From Phytophthora colocasiae (lineage: Eukaryota > Oomycota > Peronosporomycetes > Peronosporales > Peronosporaceae), in NCBI GenBank assembly GCA_018806915.1, contig JAGKQI010000099.1:620001-684000 (forward strand): a DNA stretch of 64,000 nucleotides. Reading direction: 5' to 3'. The notes under the pieces are model-generated. The model ran no database searches. It was not told the origin of the DNA and saw only the letters and a program-made list of their open reading frames with translations. This document shows, in pieces, positions 9,268 through 20,598 of this stretch; within the stretch, counting starts at the first letter, position 1; each line of letters begins with the position of its first letter. The position numbers and the translations under genes were made by a program.

Positions 9268-10974
9268 ATGGTGAACCAGGAGGAGGCGCTGTTGTCCTTC
9301 GGGTCTCCACGGCGGGGCTTCTCCTCATCTGTTCACAGTTCTGTGGACGAAGGGAAACTCGGAGAAGAAGGAGGAAAAGATGTAATGGAGCTGCTTGCAT
9401 TCTACCGCCAGCGATGTGAACAATTCCATGCGGAACGGGAGCAAACGTTGGCACATTTGGCACAGATTGAGGTTTGTATTGTCAATTACGGAAATTGAGG
9501 GAATCATATCAATTTAACAAGTGCTATTGTTTTGTAGGTGTCTAAAGAAGAAGCTCATCGACTCAAATGGCAGCTTAAGTCCAAAGATGAGGAGGTGAAG
9601 TATCAACTTTCGAAACTTTTTGAATAAAATACTGAACTAGTCGTGCATTTCTAATAGATTGCCGAGTTGGAGGAGTCTTTGAAGAAGACAAATGCCACTT
9701 TATTCCAAGTGAAAGCAGAGCTGATTGATGTCCAAGCAGAGAATAAAACGCTCAAAATTCAAGAGCAGGACGATCGATTGAAGATTCAGCATTTGCTGGC
9801 ACTGACTCAACCGATTTCCGAACAAGTGACTTTCTTTAGAGATTGTCGACCGGGTACACGGACAACGTATCCATCCAGGCAAACGCCTACACCAACGACA
9901 TACCCGTATCCTTCGACAATGCACATTGGATCGGAAGATATGCAACAACAGAGGAGGAAGAAAAAGCAGGACAAGTCAGGCTTCGTGGTGCGGGGTGATG
10001 CACCAACTCTCAAGAATATTAGCCAGTCTACCCCGGCGAATAAAGTGCTGCGGACGGTATATATGCCGAATGAGCAGACGGCGGCTTTAGCGAAGACGAT
10101 TGAGAACCTCCAGAAGCAGCTCGAGGCACATCAGACGCTCTCGGAAACGCGAATTCAGGTAAGCTAACGTGACAGTTAGTTGTAGATATTTACCCTAAAT
10201 TGTTGTATATTTATCAGGCTCTACTGGATGGTTTTGCCCAAGAGAAAGCTAAGATGATGCTACACCATCAACACATTGAAGAGAAGAGTATCCAACTGGA
10301 AAAGCAAGTGGAAAAGACCAAGCGGATTCTCACCCAAACGACTAAGGATTATCTGGTGTTGCGCCACAAATCTCAAGAGGCAGAACGTCTTGCGCATGAA
10401 GAGATTTTCCAGGTCAATCGAAAGTGTGAGACTCTGACCACGGAGAAGACTCAACTGACGGAAAAAGTCCGGGAGGAGACACATGCGCTCCGTGAAATTG
10501 TTCGCGAAGAAGGCAACCAAACTGTGCTGGAGTTCAGGAACCAGGCTCTTTCACGTGAACGTGACTTACATATGTTGAAGGAGCAGTATGCAGCTATGCA
10601 AGAAGCTTGTACGAAACGGATTCAGGACTTGCAGGTGCGTCTGACAAAGTTGAGAAGTCGATACCGGAGTCTCGACAGACGACGCGCTATGGAAATGGAG
10701 GGGTTTACACGAGATTTGGCCGGATTGAAGCGACATTTACAAAAACTAGAGGTCATTCTCTATGGAAGAGGACTTTCAGCTCAAGAACGTCAAGTCTTAC
10801 GCTACGGTAAGTGTTTTTGCAACGCTTTTGGCCGGCTTTGTGTTGATGCTTATCTAATTCTTTGGTATGGTATCAGATGAAAATTATGCGCTGGATTCGA
10901 ACGAGCTCAGCGAAGAAATTGCAGCATTGCAGCGACGGCTAATGGACCTATCGACTGATCTTGCTGAAGCCTAG
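9268..10974 (+). CDS. CCDC77: Coiled-coil centriolar protein, CCDC77-like
   Basis: Five exons read from splice sites and frame: 9268-9471, 9538-9594, 9658-10158, 10218-10806, 10877-10974, giving 482 aa, close to animal CCDC77 length. Family landmarks in order: ELLAFYRQRCEQ near the start; ENKTLKIQEQDD, KIQHLLAL and a VTFFRDC segment; TKDYLVLR; and near the C-terminus a SLDRRRAMEMEGF stretch followed by LQKLEVILYGR. Most of the protein is predicted coiled coil. CCDC77 proteins are associated with centrioles and basal bodies, which fits an organism with flagellate zoospores. Start ATG 9268 is the first in frame. The assignment comes from motif memory without a search. Confidence 0.75.
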
Positions 10975-11122
10975 CAACTGCAGCCATAACCATAACATAA
11001 ATTGTTAAAGGTAATTAGAAGTTGAAGGTCATTTTGCTGGCCATAAACCTTAAAGAATAAACTCTAAAAGGTAATCAAAAGTCCGGCGGTAAACGTGGGG
11101 CAGTTCACAATCAGTTGAGCTC

Positions 11123-11858
11123 ATGGCGTCGAGGACTAAGAAGCATTTACAGCCTAATTACTACGAGGTGTTGGGCGTGGAGCGCTCCGCCTCAACCGAC
11201 GACATCAAAGCTGCGTATCGGAAGCTTGGTATGTGCTGCTTCTTCTGTATTTCATTGGCTTTCGGCCACTCTTTTCTGACCAAATATCACCAACACAGTG
11301 CTCGAGCACCACCCCGATCGCTCCCACGCTAAGACCAGAGGCTCCACTCGACGGAAAGATGGCAAGGTAATACTACAACAGCTAGTAGTATACTATTACC
11401 AATTAGTTCTACCACTAATACAGTGTTTCGACCTGTAGGACGCGGAGATTCTACGCGTCAATGCCGCCTATGACCTGTTGAGCGACGAAACTGCTCGCGT
11501 CAAGTACGACATTGAGATGTTTGGCATCTCGGCAGCTCCCAACCACCCCGACCGCGTGGTGGTGGGGTCGGACAACTATAAACCAATGAGCTCCGAAGAC
11601 GTCCATGATATGTTCGGGGGACTGAACACGTACGAGCGCTTCACCACGGCCCAGTACCACCGACAACGGTCACACATTGCACCTGCTGCTATTGGCCGCA
11701 GAGCGACGAATCTTGCGGAGAGGAAGCAATTCCGAGCTGCTAATTCGAAATTGCCAACTCAAGGGGCGACGTTGATGTGGTTGGCATTTCCAGTTGCACT
11801 GGTGGCGCTGTGGGGAGCGAACCTCAGCAACATCAGGAACCAAACCAAGAAGCGCTGA
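11123..11858 (+). CDS. Tail-anchored DnaJ (Hsp40) co-chaperone
   Basis: Three exons: 11123-11228, 11299-11366, 11439-11858, giving 197 aa. The J domain is at about residues 12-80: NYYEVLGVERSASTDDIKAAYRKL, then the HPD motif (EHHPDRS) that stimulates Hsp70 ATPase, then AYDLLSDE. The HPD motif lies right after the first intron, so unspliced reads look like unrelated short frames. There is no Gly/Phe or zinc-finger region, so this is a class C J protein. One hydrophobic stretch near the C-terminus (LMWLAFPVALVALWGA) is followed by a basic tail, suggesting a tail anchor with the J domain in the cytosol. Target membrane unknown. Confidence 0.8.
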
Positions 11859-12336
11859 TCATTATGCAGACGAGCAAACCAATAGAGTGGAGCTGGGTCT
11901 TCGGATGATTTGAGTCAGTGTGGCTGTACTATTTTTTACATACTTTTTTTACCTACGAGGGTGGACCTAAATGCTGGCAACTAACTTCAAAACCTGCTGC
12001 ACTACTTCAAACGCAGTAGCAGTCGAGGGAACTGAGGGGGGGATAAGGAGTCTGGATAAACCAGAGGGTATGAAGACCCCGCGAGCTGGAAATAGTAAGA
12101 GACGCAGGGCAAATGCTTCCGACTTGAACAACTACTCTCGGAATTCTTGCGGAGGATCGTCCAAGTGGCGCTGTCACATCAAACCCAACGGTCAGCATCA
12201 GATCGATAATTTCTCAAATAGAAGCACTGCGAACCTTGAGATAGAACTCGAGTTGGTCTTTCGTCACGGTTGTCGAGTCTTCAGACGACGCAAACTGCCA
12301 TCAAAAGATCGTCTAGTTAGCAATGTCGACAAAATT
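11859..12336. other. Intergenic region between convergent genes
   Basis: 3' flanks of the DnaJ gene and of the minus-strand GFA-domain gene. The plus-strand open frame starting at 11971 runs into the antisense of the GFA gene's last exon and has no domain. Confidence 0.5.
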
Positions 12337-13684
12337 TCACGAGTTGGATGGCCGACGCACCGAAAAGCGTCCAGTCTGACTGGTAGAACTTGTAGACGAC
12401 TGCGTGTCGTCTGAAGGTGGCTCCCGGTACTTTTCATGGTTATCCATTCGAGCCCACATCATCATCTGCTTCTGGAATTCACTGTTAAACACATTTCAGT
12501 CAGCAAATAACACAGTACAGAGTTGGAAGCCTTCCAAGCACATACATCGTTGACTCTTCGCTGTCTTCTCGAACAGTATCAAATCCCTGTGACTGCAGAG
12601 GGCGTCGATAAGGCTGCTCCGATGGCAATGGTAGTCGGTTGGCCCGGCCGAATAGTGGGCGTGAGCCTTTTGGAATAAATATGATCTGTAAGTTCAGTCG
12701 TTAAGTGCAGAAAGGTGAGTAAGTTACCACATCGAGTTGAGGCAGCCAAATCCAAAAAAGCACAGTCCAAATTACCTTCATGTCCTCAAAGTTCTCGTCC
12801 TCCACGCAGTAGACATTGACTGCGACGCAGTCTGGTTGCGTGTGGTCGAACTGGAAGATGTGAATACCTACAAACACCCACAAGTTAATATCTGGTAGTA
12901 AAGTGTAGCCATTTCCACGTCTGGTCCCACGTTGCAGTGTTGTCGAAACAAAACCTACCGCATTTCGCACAAAAGACGTGTTGGCACGACGTGGCTTGGC
13001 TTTCATACAACGAAACATTCGCTGATTCCATCATCTCGAAGCAAGACGTCGGGATAATCTGTCAGCAATAATTCACGAAACTTGTTAGTCCTCCAGCAAT
13101 TCCTTCCCCTGCAAAGTTTTTTCTTCACTTACCAAGAACGGAAATCGTCCTTTCTTGCACGAGAACGTGTTGCTATCATCGAATGCCTCCACTCGCTTTG
13201 GTGCTAGCAGCATAAATCTGTCCACACCACCGAAATCTAAGCACCTTCCCTTAAAAAAAAAACAAATAGATTCCAACTCCTTACCTCAATGATCCACAGT
13301 CACAGCCTCCTCTATGCTGGAATAATGGCAACTTGGGCATCCCATACTTCTTTCTACAATATCAATGTATCACAGTCGTCAGTATCAAAGCATCAACTAT
13401 TTTCCAGCTTAAATTGCCCCCACGCACTGGTAATAGACATCTTTGCCACCTCCATCCAAGTCGCAACGCTCCCACTTGCCCTGATTGTACCGCACACTGC
13501 GATAAAACTCCCGAAGCTGCTTGAAATGGATATAATAAAATTAACAGTTGGTGCGGAATCCTCTCAATTGGAATAATATCTCGATCTTGAGATCCACACG
13601 CACCACGAGAAGCCCAACGCCCAGCACCAGCGTAGACAGCGCTCCTATCGCACGGTCCACCTCGCGCACCATGCCGTTGGCCAT
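12337..13684 (-). CDS. GFA/CENP-V-fold (Mss4-like) zinc protein with N-terminal membrane segment
   Basis: Eight exons on the minus strand, high to low: 13684-13604, 13519-13424, 13349-13285, 13244-13133, 13058-12959, 12867-12776, 12685-12546, 12481-12337. Together they give 276 aa in one frame. A hydrophobic segment (ALSTLVLGVGLLV) lies at about residues 15-27. The core has the GFA/CENP-V cysteine pattern: GGCDCGSLR, then FSCKKG and PTSCFE, then SCQHVFCAKCG, and the closing DCVAVNVYC. These Cys residues should bind structural and catalytic-type zinc. Family members include glutathione-dependent formaldehyde-activating enzyme and CENP-V; the substrate here is unknown. The third exon's acceptor (AAAG) is the least secure junction, because the nearer TAG acceptor would bring in a stop. 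Confidence 0.7.
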
Positions 13685-14315
13685 CGTAGAGCGCAAGAGA
13701 AGAGAAATTAATGGATCGATCTGGTCGGTTGCTCGTTGAAAACTGTCGGGAAAAAACCCTTATTTATTTTATCGTACTTAAGAGGAGCTGTGCGGCACTC
13801 TTGGCGCCAACCAATATATCATAAAGCGCGCTAAGTGCAAAGCGCGAAGAGAAGACTTGCCAGTTCCTAACTAACGGAGTGGTGGAGGAGGAACTGGGCA
13901 ATACTTCTCTGCAGGCTCCAGCAAGACCTACTGCAGTACGTGGTGCTAACTAGTTGTCCTTCTTATTCCTCGTCTTTACTTTCTCTCTTACGTTTGCAGA
14001 GAATCTAATCATCTTTTTTAGGCTCGGTGGAATGCTCTTCCGTCACCCGAGTGTATCGTGCCATTTCTGATGTGCGGCACGTGAGCGTGAACGTGGCAGA
14101 GCGGTGGCTAATTTGACCGCCTAAACCATTGCTGACAGAAGGTGCTCAAAGGCGGAACGCACCTTACACAAGTACTGCCTGCGTTTGTTCTGCTTGGTGA
14201 TCCGATGTGTTCACTAACGTGTGCCTTTGGCGTGATATGACAAACACCAGTTCCTCGGCGTTGATATGAGTCTAAAGTTGATTCTGCGCAGCGCCAGTAG
14301 CTGGATATTGTCGAA

Positions 14316-14600
14316 TTATTCTGTAGCATCCTGACATACGGCTGTGGGAAATTTCCCTGTGCCGGGCAACATCCAGAATTAGTAAAGCACCACTCGAGTT
14401 ATTCTGTAGCATCCTGACTTACGGCTACGGAAATTCCGTGTGCACACGCAACATCCAGAACTAGTAAGCACCACTCGAGTTATTCTGTAGCATCCTGACT
14501 TACGGCTATGGGAAATTCCGTGTGCACGCAACATCCAGAATTAGTAAAGCACCACTTGAGTTATTCTGTAGCATCCCGGCTTACGGCTGTGCTCCTCATT
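14316..14600 (+). repeat. Tandem repeat, unit 81-83 bp, about 3.4 copies
   Basis: Units begin TTATTCTGTAGCATCC at 14316, 14399, 14480 and 14561. Each carries TTACGGCT, a CGTGTGCACGCAACATCCAG-like stretch and AGTAAGCACCACT, with small differences. It lies wholly inside the TIR element. The unit start resembles ATTCTGTAGGATACAGAAT near the element's right end. Confidence 0.85.
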
Positions 14601-14813
14601 GTATGCGTGATCTATCCATACTCTGGGATATCGCAGAGATCACCTGTCAAGTCAAAGTTACTAGTTTCCGGAACGTTGTCATTTATTTCCAGGTCTTCTA
14701 CATCTTCTTCTACACTTTCCTCAAGTGGACCACCTCGTTGTCTGCCATAATGTCTTCTTCGTCAGCGTTGGAATCGGAATCGCTGACATCAGCCAGTCTC
14801 CACGAGATTCACG

Positions 14814-15359
14814 TCATCGATAGCTGTAGAGCCAAACAGTCGCTCCTTTCCCGAGCCTCTCCATGAAATTGTCGCTACCAAACACGTCCGAGTCGATGAG
14901 GCCGTCGGCTCCGTTTGGTTCATCGGTCTCGCTCTTTGCTTCTTCATCAGCAGCCATGCACTCACTTGAATCGAATTCTGGATCATCCGGAAAAAAGGCA
15001 TTGGTCGCGCCCGTCTTGCTCCGTATCATCCGGTATAGCTGCTGGTAGTTCACCTGTAGCGCCCACCTCCTCTGTGTCGACAACTGTGGTGGCACACAAA
15101 ATAGACCTACTAACCTTCAAAGAAGTTGTATGCCACGTCTGGCTTCGTCAGGACGGCCCTTCACCCCGGCTATAGCACGTAAGTTGATTCTGAGGTCATC
15201 CCACTGTCGGCTTACAGCGAGCCTTCCAGCCTTCCTCGCAGATCTCGCGCCATAGTTGCTATGAACGGCTTCTCTGCTGGGCCGTTCATTTTTCGAATGA
15301 CAATGTGAGGTAGCTTCTGGACGACGCATGAACCGATGGGCTTTCGACAGAATTTTCAA
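14814..15359 (-). pseudogene. Decayed element-borne ORF, family unknown
   Basis: Two adjoining minus-strand frames, 15359-15117 and 15095-14814, lie inside the TIR element. A GT..AG intron (about 15115-15055) could join NFFEG to VNYQQLYRMIRSKTGATNAF in one frame, but the upstream part is in another frame, so a frameshift is likely. The C-terminal part is acidic (DDPEFDSSE, DEEAKSETDE). I do not recognise the family; the basic upstream part (SRQWDDLRINLR) is vaguely SANT-like. Confidence 0.35.
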
Positions 15360-15709
15360 ACCTGTTGGGGATTTATATGCGTCTTTCTATCCTCCTTGAA
15401 TAATACCCGTCTATCATCCCATCGCCGATCTGTTAGGAAAGTGGACTGATCCAGACACCATACAATAATCTTCATGCGGAGTTCTGGAGCGCTGATGAGT
15501 TTGCTGGATATTAAATCCTGTACAATATATTATTCTGTAGGATACAGAATACCGGGTTAGAGGGGTTAAGTACGATAAAATAAATAAGGGATTTTTCCCG
15601 ACAGTTTTCAACGAGCAACCGTAGTGAAATGAAGTTCATTTCGAGAGTGTAGGAAGGAATGACGATAGAACGGTAACTTTACATACGAATGGATACATGG
15701 AGAGACCTT

Positions 15710-16888
15710 TTATCTGGGTTTGTGGAGATCGATTTCACTGAAGGATTTGGAGTCGTAAACAGAACGAGTGTCCATGGAATCCTCCACTACCAACTCGAAT
15801 GGAGCTGTGCTTCCTGTTGGAGTCAAAATGCTCGAGTTCTCGTCGGAATCCAAGTCGCCCGTTTCGACTGCAATTTCAGTGGCCTTGTCCGACGTGCGTT
15901 GCAGATGTCGTGAGTACCAGAGCAGCATGTAGAATACAACGACGGTGCTCAGAAACAGCATGAGCGTGCACACAGGTGAAGCTGTTGAGTGAAAGTTGAA
16001 CAAGTCGTTGCTTGGCTGATGTCCGCTGATGACCCACAAGTATTGGATGAAGATCCAGAAGACCGGCCACATTAGCACCAGGAACACGTGGTTGGCCTTG
16101 AATAGCGGCGCTGTGAAGTAGAAGTCCACGCCCACGATCACGAACTGTACGATAACGCCAAACGCGTGTAAACCTGGCATTGTAATCTCCGCGTACGGCA
16201 CTGTCACAATCCTGCGTTGAGGTAAAATGAAACGACCGTTAGCTTAAGGCAAAACAGCACAAGTTGATGCGTCTAAGTACCAGAAGAAGGCAAAGGCTAC
16301 AACAGTGGAGGTAGTGGAACCTTCAAAGAAGACCCAGTCCAAGATCTCCCATGAGCAAGCTGATGGGCGTCGATAGTGCAACAATATACGAGGACCATTG
16401 AACGTAGGCTGGTACAGGTGCACTGCAGCAATCTACAAAAAGCAGCAGCAAATTCCAGATTAATCTCATATTTTAGCACCCCATAGTTTCAGGTTTCAAA
16501 GGTTTCCTTACCCACATAGCGATCACTGAATACAGCGCCGACATGGGTCCAAACATCATCAATGGAGGTATTTTCTCTCGGCCATTGTTGTAATAGCCTT
16601 CCCATGCCAACAACAGGCTCTGGAAGAAAACACTACAGACAAATCTGTTTACAACAACAAAACAAAAAGTAGATCAGCAACAAGTAATCCAGCCATTATC
16701 AAGTACTTATATGCAATCATAAATAGGCGAAATTCATACATGCCGAGCGCTCCCATGAGCTTCCAACCGACACGCTGGTTACGAGTAAAGTGCGACAGCT
16801 TCGTGTGTCTCGTGGTGTGGTACGGGCTTTTGCCTTTGAAGAAGTTAAAGCAGTCGTCCCACGCATCCAGACAATCAGCGGACGCCAT
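15710..16888 (-). CDS. Polytopic membrane protein, family not recognised
   Basis: Four exons, high to low: 16888-16707, 16644-16512, 16432-16281, 16211-15710, giving 322 aa in one frame. The N-terminus (MASADCLDAWDDC) is followed by about six to seven hydrophobic segments: FRLFMIAYKFVCSVFFQSLLLAW, MFGPMSALYSVIAMWIAAV, STVVAFAFFWIVTV, AFGVIVQFVIVGVDFYF, VFLVLMWPVFWIFIQYLW and LMLFLSTVVVFYMLLW. The last part is a cytosol-type acidic Ser/Thr tail. The layout resembles small polytopic families such as FAR-17a/AIG1 or rolling-stone proteins, but no diagnostic motif was matched. The gene starts about 200 bp from the 3' end of the JmjC gene; both are on the minus strand. Confidence 0.7.
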
Positions 16889-17106
16889 GTCGGCTGAAAC
16901 AGGTCTCTGCTTTGCGTTTAGAGGCTTCGTTCTCGCTGGAAGATGATGCGAAGACGAGCTTCGAGCGTCGTAAGAGTGCCGGTGTCTGTCAATGCCACTT
17001 GCAGTTTAATTTCAACCAATCAAATCTCAATAGACTATATCACAAATTTTGTGCATTATGGAGTCCATAATATGGACCATAATTAGGGAACTGAAGTTGC
17101 ACTTCG

Positions 17107-18687
17107 CTAGTCGAAGCTAAAGCCAAAGCCGAAGGTACTCGGTGCTGCAACTTCATTAGTCGAAGAAGGAGACGCTTCTTTGCCATTGTCATCGCCGTGG
17201 ATGAGCAGTTCCCACTTGGATTTCCGGTGTTTGCGCTCGTATTCGTCCTTGAGCTCCTTATCCACCTTGGCGTAGAGTTCAGGGGCACTTTTAGCCATCA
17301 CGTCCCTGAACATTCCACCCAACAAGGGGCGCTTCTCCATTGAACAGCCAGACACCTGCTCCGGTTTCTCTGTCAGGAACTCCAGCACACTCTTCACGTT
17401 ACCAGAGCTCACAAAGTTCTGCGTCATTGCAACGCACTCATCAATGTTCAGCACAGTGTGCCACCAGCCGTGCGGCACGAACATCGTCTCCCCTTCACGG
17501 CAAATTCCCTCCAGCGGTTTTAGGTGAGTCGGTAGCTTCTGCACTTCCTTGTAGAAAGTCACAAACCACTCCATCAGAGATACAGGCGAGGATACTTCGC
17601 TGCCGTCTTCGCTGGGGTGAATTCCAGGCGGTGTTTGACCTGGCGGGAACATAATCCACTTCTTGGTGCCGCGGATAACGCCGTTCCAAGCGTTCGTAGC
17701 GTTCGGGTCAATGTGGAAGCTGGAGCCAGATTTCTTAGGGCCGATAATGAGCCAGCGATAATCCGGTCTCTTCTCCTCGCCAAGTAGAGCAAAATAGTCC
17801 TCTCGGAAGTACTCTGGCACGTTGTAGTCTTTAGCGAGTTGGGGCACCTTCGCAGCGAACTCCTTGTCGAACACAAATAGCGGTTGATCATCCAGAAGAG
17901 TGCGGCAGTAGTTGAAATATTTATCCATGGGAAATTGGAACCCACCAGCGTAAAAGGTTTTCCCCTTGCAGACGTTTCCCAAGTATTCATCCGTCCATTT
18001 GTCCATGGCTGCCCAGTCGTCAATAGCATCAGTAATGATCACAGGCACATTGGGACCTTCAAAATCCCTCTTAAAATCAGCGACAGACATGTTCTTAGCA
18101 CTTCGACGCTCGATATTCTCCACTGCCAGCCAGGCCTCTTCAATCGGAGCAGCAGCGCAATAAAACGACTGAAACAGCAGATCCGAGTACACCCCCTGCA
18201 CACGAATAGGAGCCCCGAGTTGCACCTTATCACCGTATTTGGTCTTGAGATACGTGGCTTTCCACGTCGGCTTGGGCTCGAAGTGTCCTTCCATCTCCTC
18301 AAGCACCAGCACTCGCCACAGTTCGTCGTGATTTCCATACACGTATGCAGCACGACTACAGACAGTGAGGTTCACCAGGTCCGTAGCCGAGAAGTAATTT
18401 AACAACGACAACAATTGACTGTCCTCTAATATCGCTAAATGACCCAGACCTGATGCACGGCGCTCCAGAATTCCATTGACAGCGTCCTCAAAGTAATTGC
18501 CAATGGGTTTCACACCCAACGGATGTTCCAGTCGTGCACGTGGGCTACAAGCAGAGTCGTCAACATTCGAAGAGATTTTGACCTTCTTCACCAACCGACT
18601 GGCAATTGCACCGCCGGTGTCCATGCGTGCGGCGTCTTCGTGCTCCGGTTCTGTCGACATAGCGTTCGTGTCAATGCCGAATGTCAT
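17107..18687 (-). CDS. F-box plus JmjC-domain protein, JMJD6-like 2OG-Fe(II) oxygenase
   Basis: Intronless, 526 aa from ATG 18687; a second in-frame ATG at 18660 is also plausible. An F-box-like helix set is near residues 85-130 (LLSLLNYFSATDLVNLTVCSRAAY, then ELWRVLV). The JmjC barrel spans roughly 200-440: SSFHIDPNATNAWN gives the His and Asp iron ligands, GTKKWIMFPPG a typical strand, and HGWWHTVLN the distal His. HIDP..T.AWN and GWWH match JMJD6-type enzymes, which hydroxylate lysines and have been reported as arginine demethylases. An F-box next to this barrel suggests SCF recruitment or a protein-binding module. A MITE-like inverted repeat starts about 30 bp upstream. Nuclear or cytosolic location is undetermined. 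Confidence 0.8.
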   Translation of the reverse strand: MTFGIDTNAMSTEPEHEDAARMDTGGAIASRLVKKVKISSNVDDSACSPRARLEHPLGVKPIGNYFEDAVNGILERRASGLGHLAILEDSQLLSLLNYFSATDLVNLTVCSRAAYVYGNHDELWRVLVLEEMEGHFEPKPTWKATYLKTKYGDKVQLGAPIRVQGVYSDLLFQSFYCAAAPIEEAWLAVENIERRSAKNMSVADFKRDFEGPNVPVIITDAIDDWAAMDKWTDEYLGNVCKGKTFYAGGFQFPMDKYFNYCRTLLDDQPLFVFDKEFAAKVPQLAKDYNVPEYFREDYFALLGEEKRPDYRWLIIGPKKSGSSFHIDPNATNAWNGVIRGTKKWIMFPPGQTPPGIHPSEDGSEVSSPVSLMEWFVTFYKEVQKLPTHLKPLEGICREGETMFVPHGWWHTVLNIDECVAMTQNFVSSGNVKSVLEFLTEKPEQVSGCSMEKRPLLGGMFRDVMAKSAPELYAKVDKELKDEYERKHRKSKWELLIHGDDNGKEASPSSTNEVAAPSTFGFGFSFD

Positions 18688-18716
18688 CACCTCCACTCAA
18701 ATGCTGCACTTCTATG

Positions 18717-18993
18717 TACAGGTTTCCCCGCCTAATTTGCAGGGGTCGGACCAAGAAAATCTGCCAGGATGCAAAATCTGCACAGGTATCACATAGATGC
18801 ATCAGGTACTGAGTTACTGAAAAATTGGGAGGGATTATCTTCCTTGAACCTTCATCGTGCATCCCATTTCCCCCGTGATTGCATGTAACTCAGTACATTG
18901 GCAGACCAGATAGAGCAAATCGCATCCGCATCTTCACTCCCTGATCGAGGTAAATTACTTGATGCAGTTGCAAATTAGGCGGGGAAACCTGTA
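18717..18993. mobile_element. MITE-like element with 25-bp perfect terminal inverted repeats
   Basis: Ends 18717-18741 and 18969-18993 are exact inverted copies (TACAGGTTTCCCCGCCTAA.. and its complement). The 277-bp interior is non-coding and has its own inverted pair around GTACTGAGTTAC and GTAACTCAGTAC. It lies immediately upstream of the JmjC gene. No target duplication could be defined. Confidence 0.65.
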
Positions 18994-19175
18994 TAGCGTT
19001 TGTGAGCAAACTATTTTGACTAATCAAAACGATGATTGGCCGTATATGATGGCCAATCAGTAATGCGAGAGGAAGGTGAAGTAGAGTTTCCTTTCAAGCA
19101 ACATGGTATTTTTATGACATGAAAGCACTATGTTACTCGTCTCCAACTTGTGGGGACTTGCGAAGTAAGTTCAAG

Positions 19176-20534
19176 CTAATACTCCGCACCAAAGTCTTCG
19201 TCCTCGCCCTCACCTTCAGCAGTCTCGGCCGACACTTCCTCATAGTCCTTCTCCAGAGCAGCGAGGTCCTCACGAGCTTCCGAGAACTCACCTTCCTCCA
19301 TACCCTCACCAACGAACCAGTGCACGAATGCACGCTTCGCGTACATTAGGTCGAACTTGTGGTCGATACGGGAGAACACTTCGGCAATAGCACTCGTGTT
19401 CGAGATCATGGCCACAGCACGTTGCACGCGAGCCAGGTCACCGCCCGGAACCACCGACGGCGGCTGGTAGTTGATGCCGCACTTGAAACCCGTCGGACAC
19501 CAGTCCACGAACTGGATCGTACGCTTCGTCTTGATGGTAGCAACAGCAGCGTTCACGTCCTTAGGAACGACGTCACCACGGTACATCAGACACGTAGCCA
19601 TGTACTTGCCGTGACGAGGGTCGCACTTGGCCATCATGGACGTAGGCTCAAAGGCGCTGTTGGTGATCTCAGCCACTGACAGCTGCTCGTGGTACGCCTT
19701 CTCGGCCGAGATGACCGGCGCGTACGAGCTGAGCATGAAGTGGATACGCGGGTACGGCACCAGGTTGGTCTGGAACTCGGTGATATCGACGTTCAACGAA
19801 CCATCGAAACGGAGCGACGTGGTAAGTGAAGAGATGACCTGAGCAATGAGACGGTTCAGGTTGTTGTACGTTGGGCGCTCGACATTCAGAGACCGTCTGC
19901 AGATATCATAGATAGCCTCGTTGTCAAGCATGATAGCCACATCAGTGTGCTCGAGTAGAGCATGAGTCGAAAGAACCGAGTTATACGGCTCTACGATGGC
20001 AGCCGAAAGCAGCGGTGACGGGTAAATCGTGAATCCAAGCTTGCTCTTACGGCCGTAGTCAACCGACAGACGCTCCAGCAGTAGCGAACCCAGACCCGAA
20101 CCAGTACCGCCGCCTACAGCGTTGAATACCATGAAACCTTGCAGTCCAGTACAGGCATCTGCAAGCTTGCGAATGCGGTCTAGCACCAGGTCCACCACTT
20201 CCTTACCAATGGTGTAGTGACCACGTGCGTAGTTGTTGGCTGCGTCCTCCTTGCCCGAGATGATCTGCTCCGGGTGGTACAGCTGACGGTACGTTCCAGT
20301 ACGCACTTCATCGCACACCGTCGGCTCCAGATCCACGAACACCGCACGAGGCACGTGCTTACCGGAACCAGTTTCAGAGAAGAAAGTGGAGAAGGAGTCG
20401 TCTCCCATGGCACTGGAGTCACTCGGGATCTGTCCATCCGGCTGGATACCGTGTTCCAAGCAGTAGAGCTCCCAGCAGGCGTTACCGACCTGAATACCGC
20501 CCTGGCCGAGGTGAATGGAGAGAATTTCACGCAT
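19176..20534 (-). CDS. TUBA: Alpha-tubulin, copy 1
   Basis: Intronless, 452 aa beginning [13 protein letters not shown], the alpha-tubulin start whose MREI mRNA/protein signature fixes the ATG. The GTP-binding loop [10 protein letters not shown], the alpha-specific loop region and the C-terminal acidic tail ending EDEDFGAEY with detyrosinable Tyr are present. It pairs with beta-tubulin in microtubules of spindle and flagella. It is divergently arranged with copy 2, about 1 kb apart. Copy 1 differs from copies 2 and 3 mainly in a central block (about 19820-20040: SAAIVEP, STHALLE, SLNVERP against SSAVVEP, STHSLLE, SLDIERP) and at the last residues; the flanks are nearly identical, suggesting gene conversion. 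Confidence 0.97.
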   Translation of the reverse strand: MREILSIHLGQGGIQVGNACWELYCLEHGIQPDGQIPSDSSAMGDDSFSTFFSETGSGKHVPRAVFVDLEPTVCDEVRTGTYRQLYHPEQIISGKEDAANNYARGHYTIGKEVVDLVLDRIRKLADACTGLQGFMVFNAVGGGTGSGLGSLLLERLSVDYGRKSKLGFTIYPSPLLSAAIVEPYNSVLSTHALLEHTDVAIMLDNEAIYDICRRSLNVERPTYNNLNRLIAQVISSLTTSLRFDGSLNVDITEFQTNLVPYPRIHFMLSSYAPVISAEKAYHEQLSVAEITNSAFEPTSMMAKCDPRHGKYMATCLMYRGDVVPKDVNAAVATIKTKRTIQFVDWCPTGFKCGINYQPPSVVPGGDLARVQRAVAMISNTSAIAEVFSRIDHKFDLMYAKRAFVHWFVGEGMEEGEFSEAREDLAALEKDYEEVSAETAEGEGEDEDFGAEY

Positions 20535-20598
20535 TTTAGAAACTTGTCTTTGAGTCTTTGGTGTTGAGCTTTGAGTTGTGCTCGTGTCACTTGTTGTC

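Larger units (their letters stand above)
13726..15621. mobile_element. DNA element with 56-bp terminal inverted repeats
   Basis: Terminal repeats 13726-13781 and 15566-15621 are inverted copies that differ at about one position of 56; both outer ends read CGGTTGCTCGTTGAAAACTG. The 1.9-kb interior holds an 81-83-bp tandem repeat and decayed minus-strand coding sequence but no recognisable DDE transposase, so it is probably non-autonomous. The left end lies only about 40 bp upstream of the GFA-domain gene start, so it may affect that promoter. No clear target duplication was found, and the superfamily is undetermined. Confidence 0.75.
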
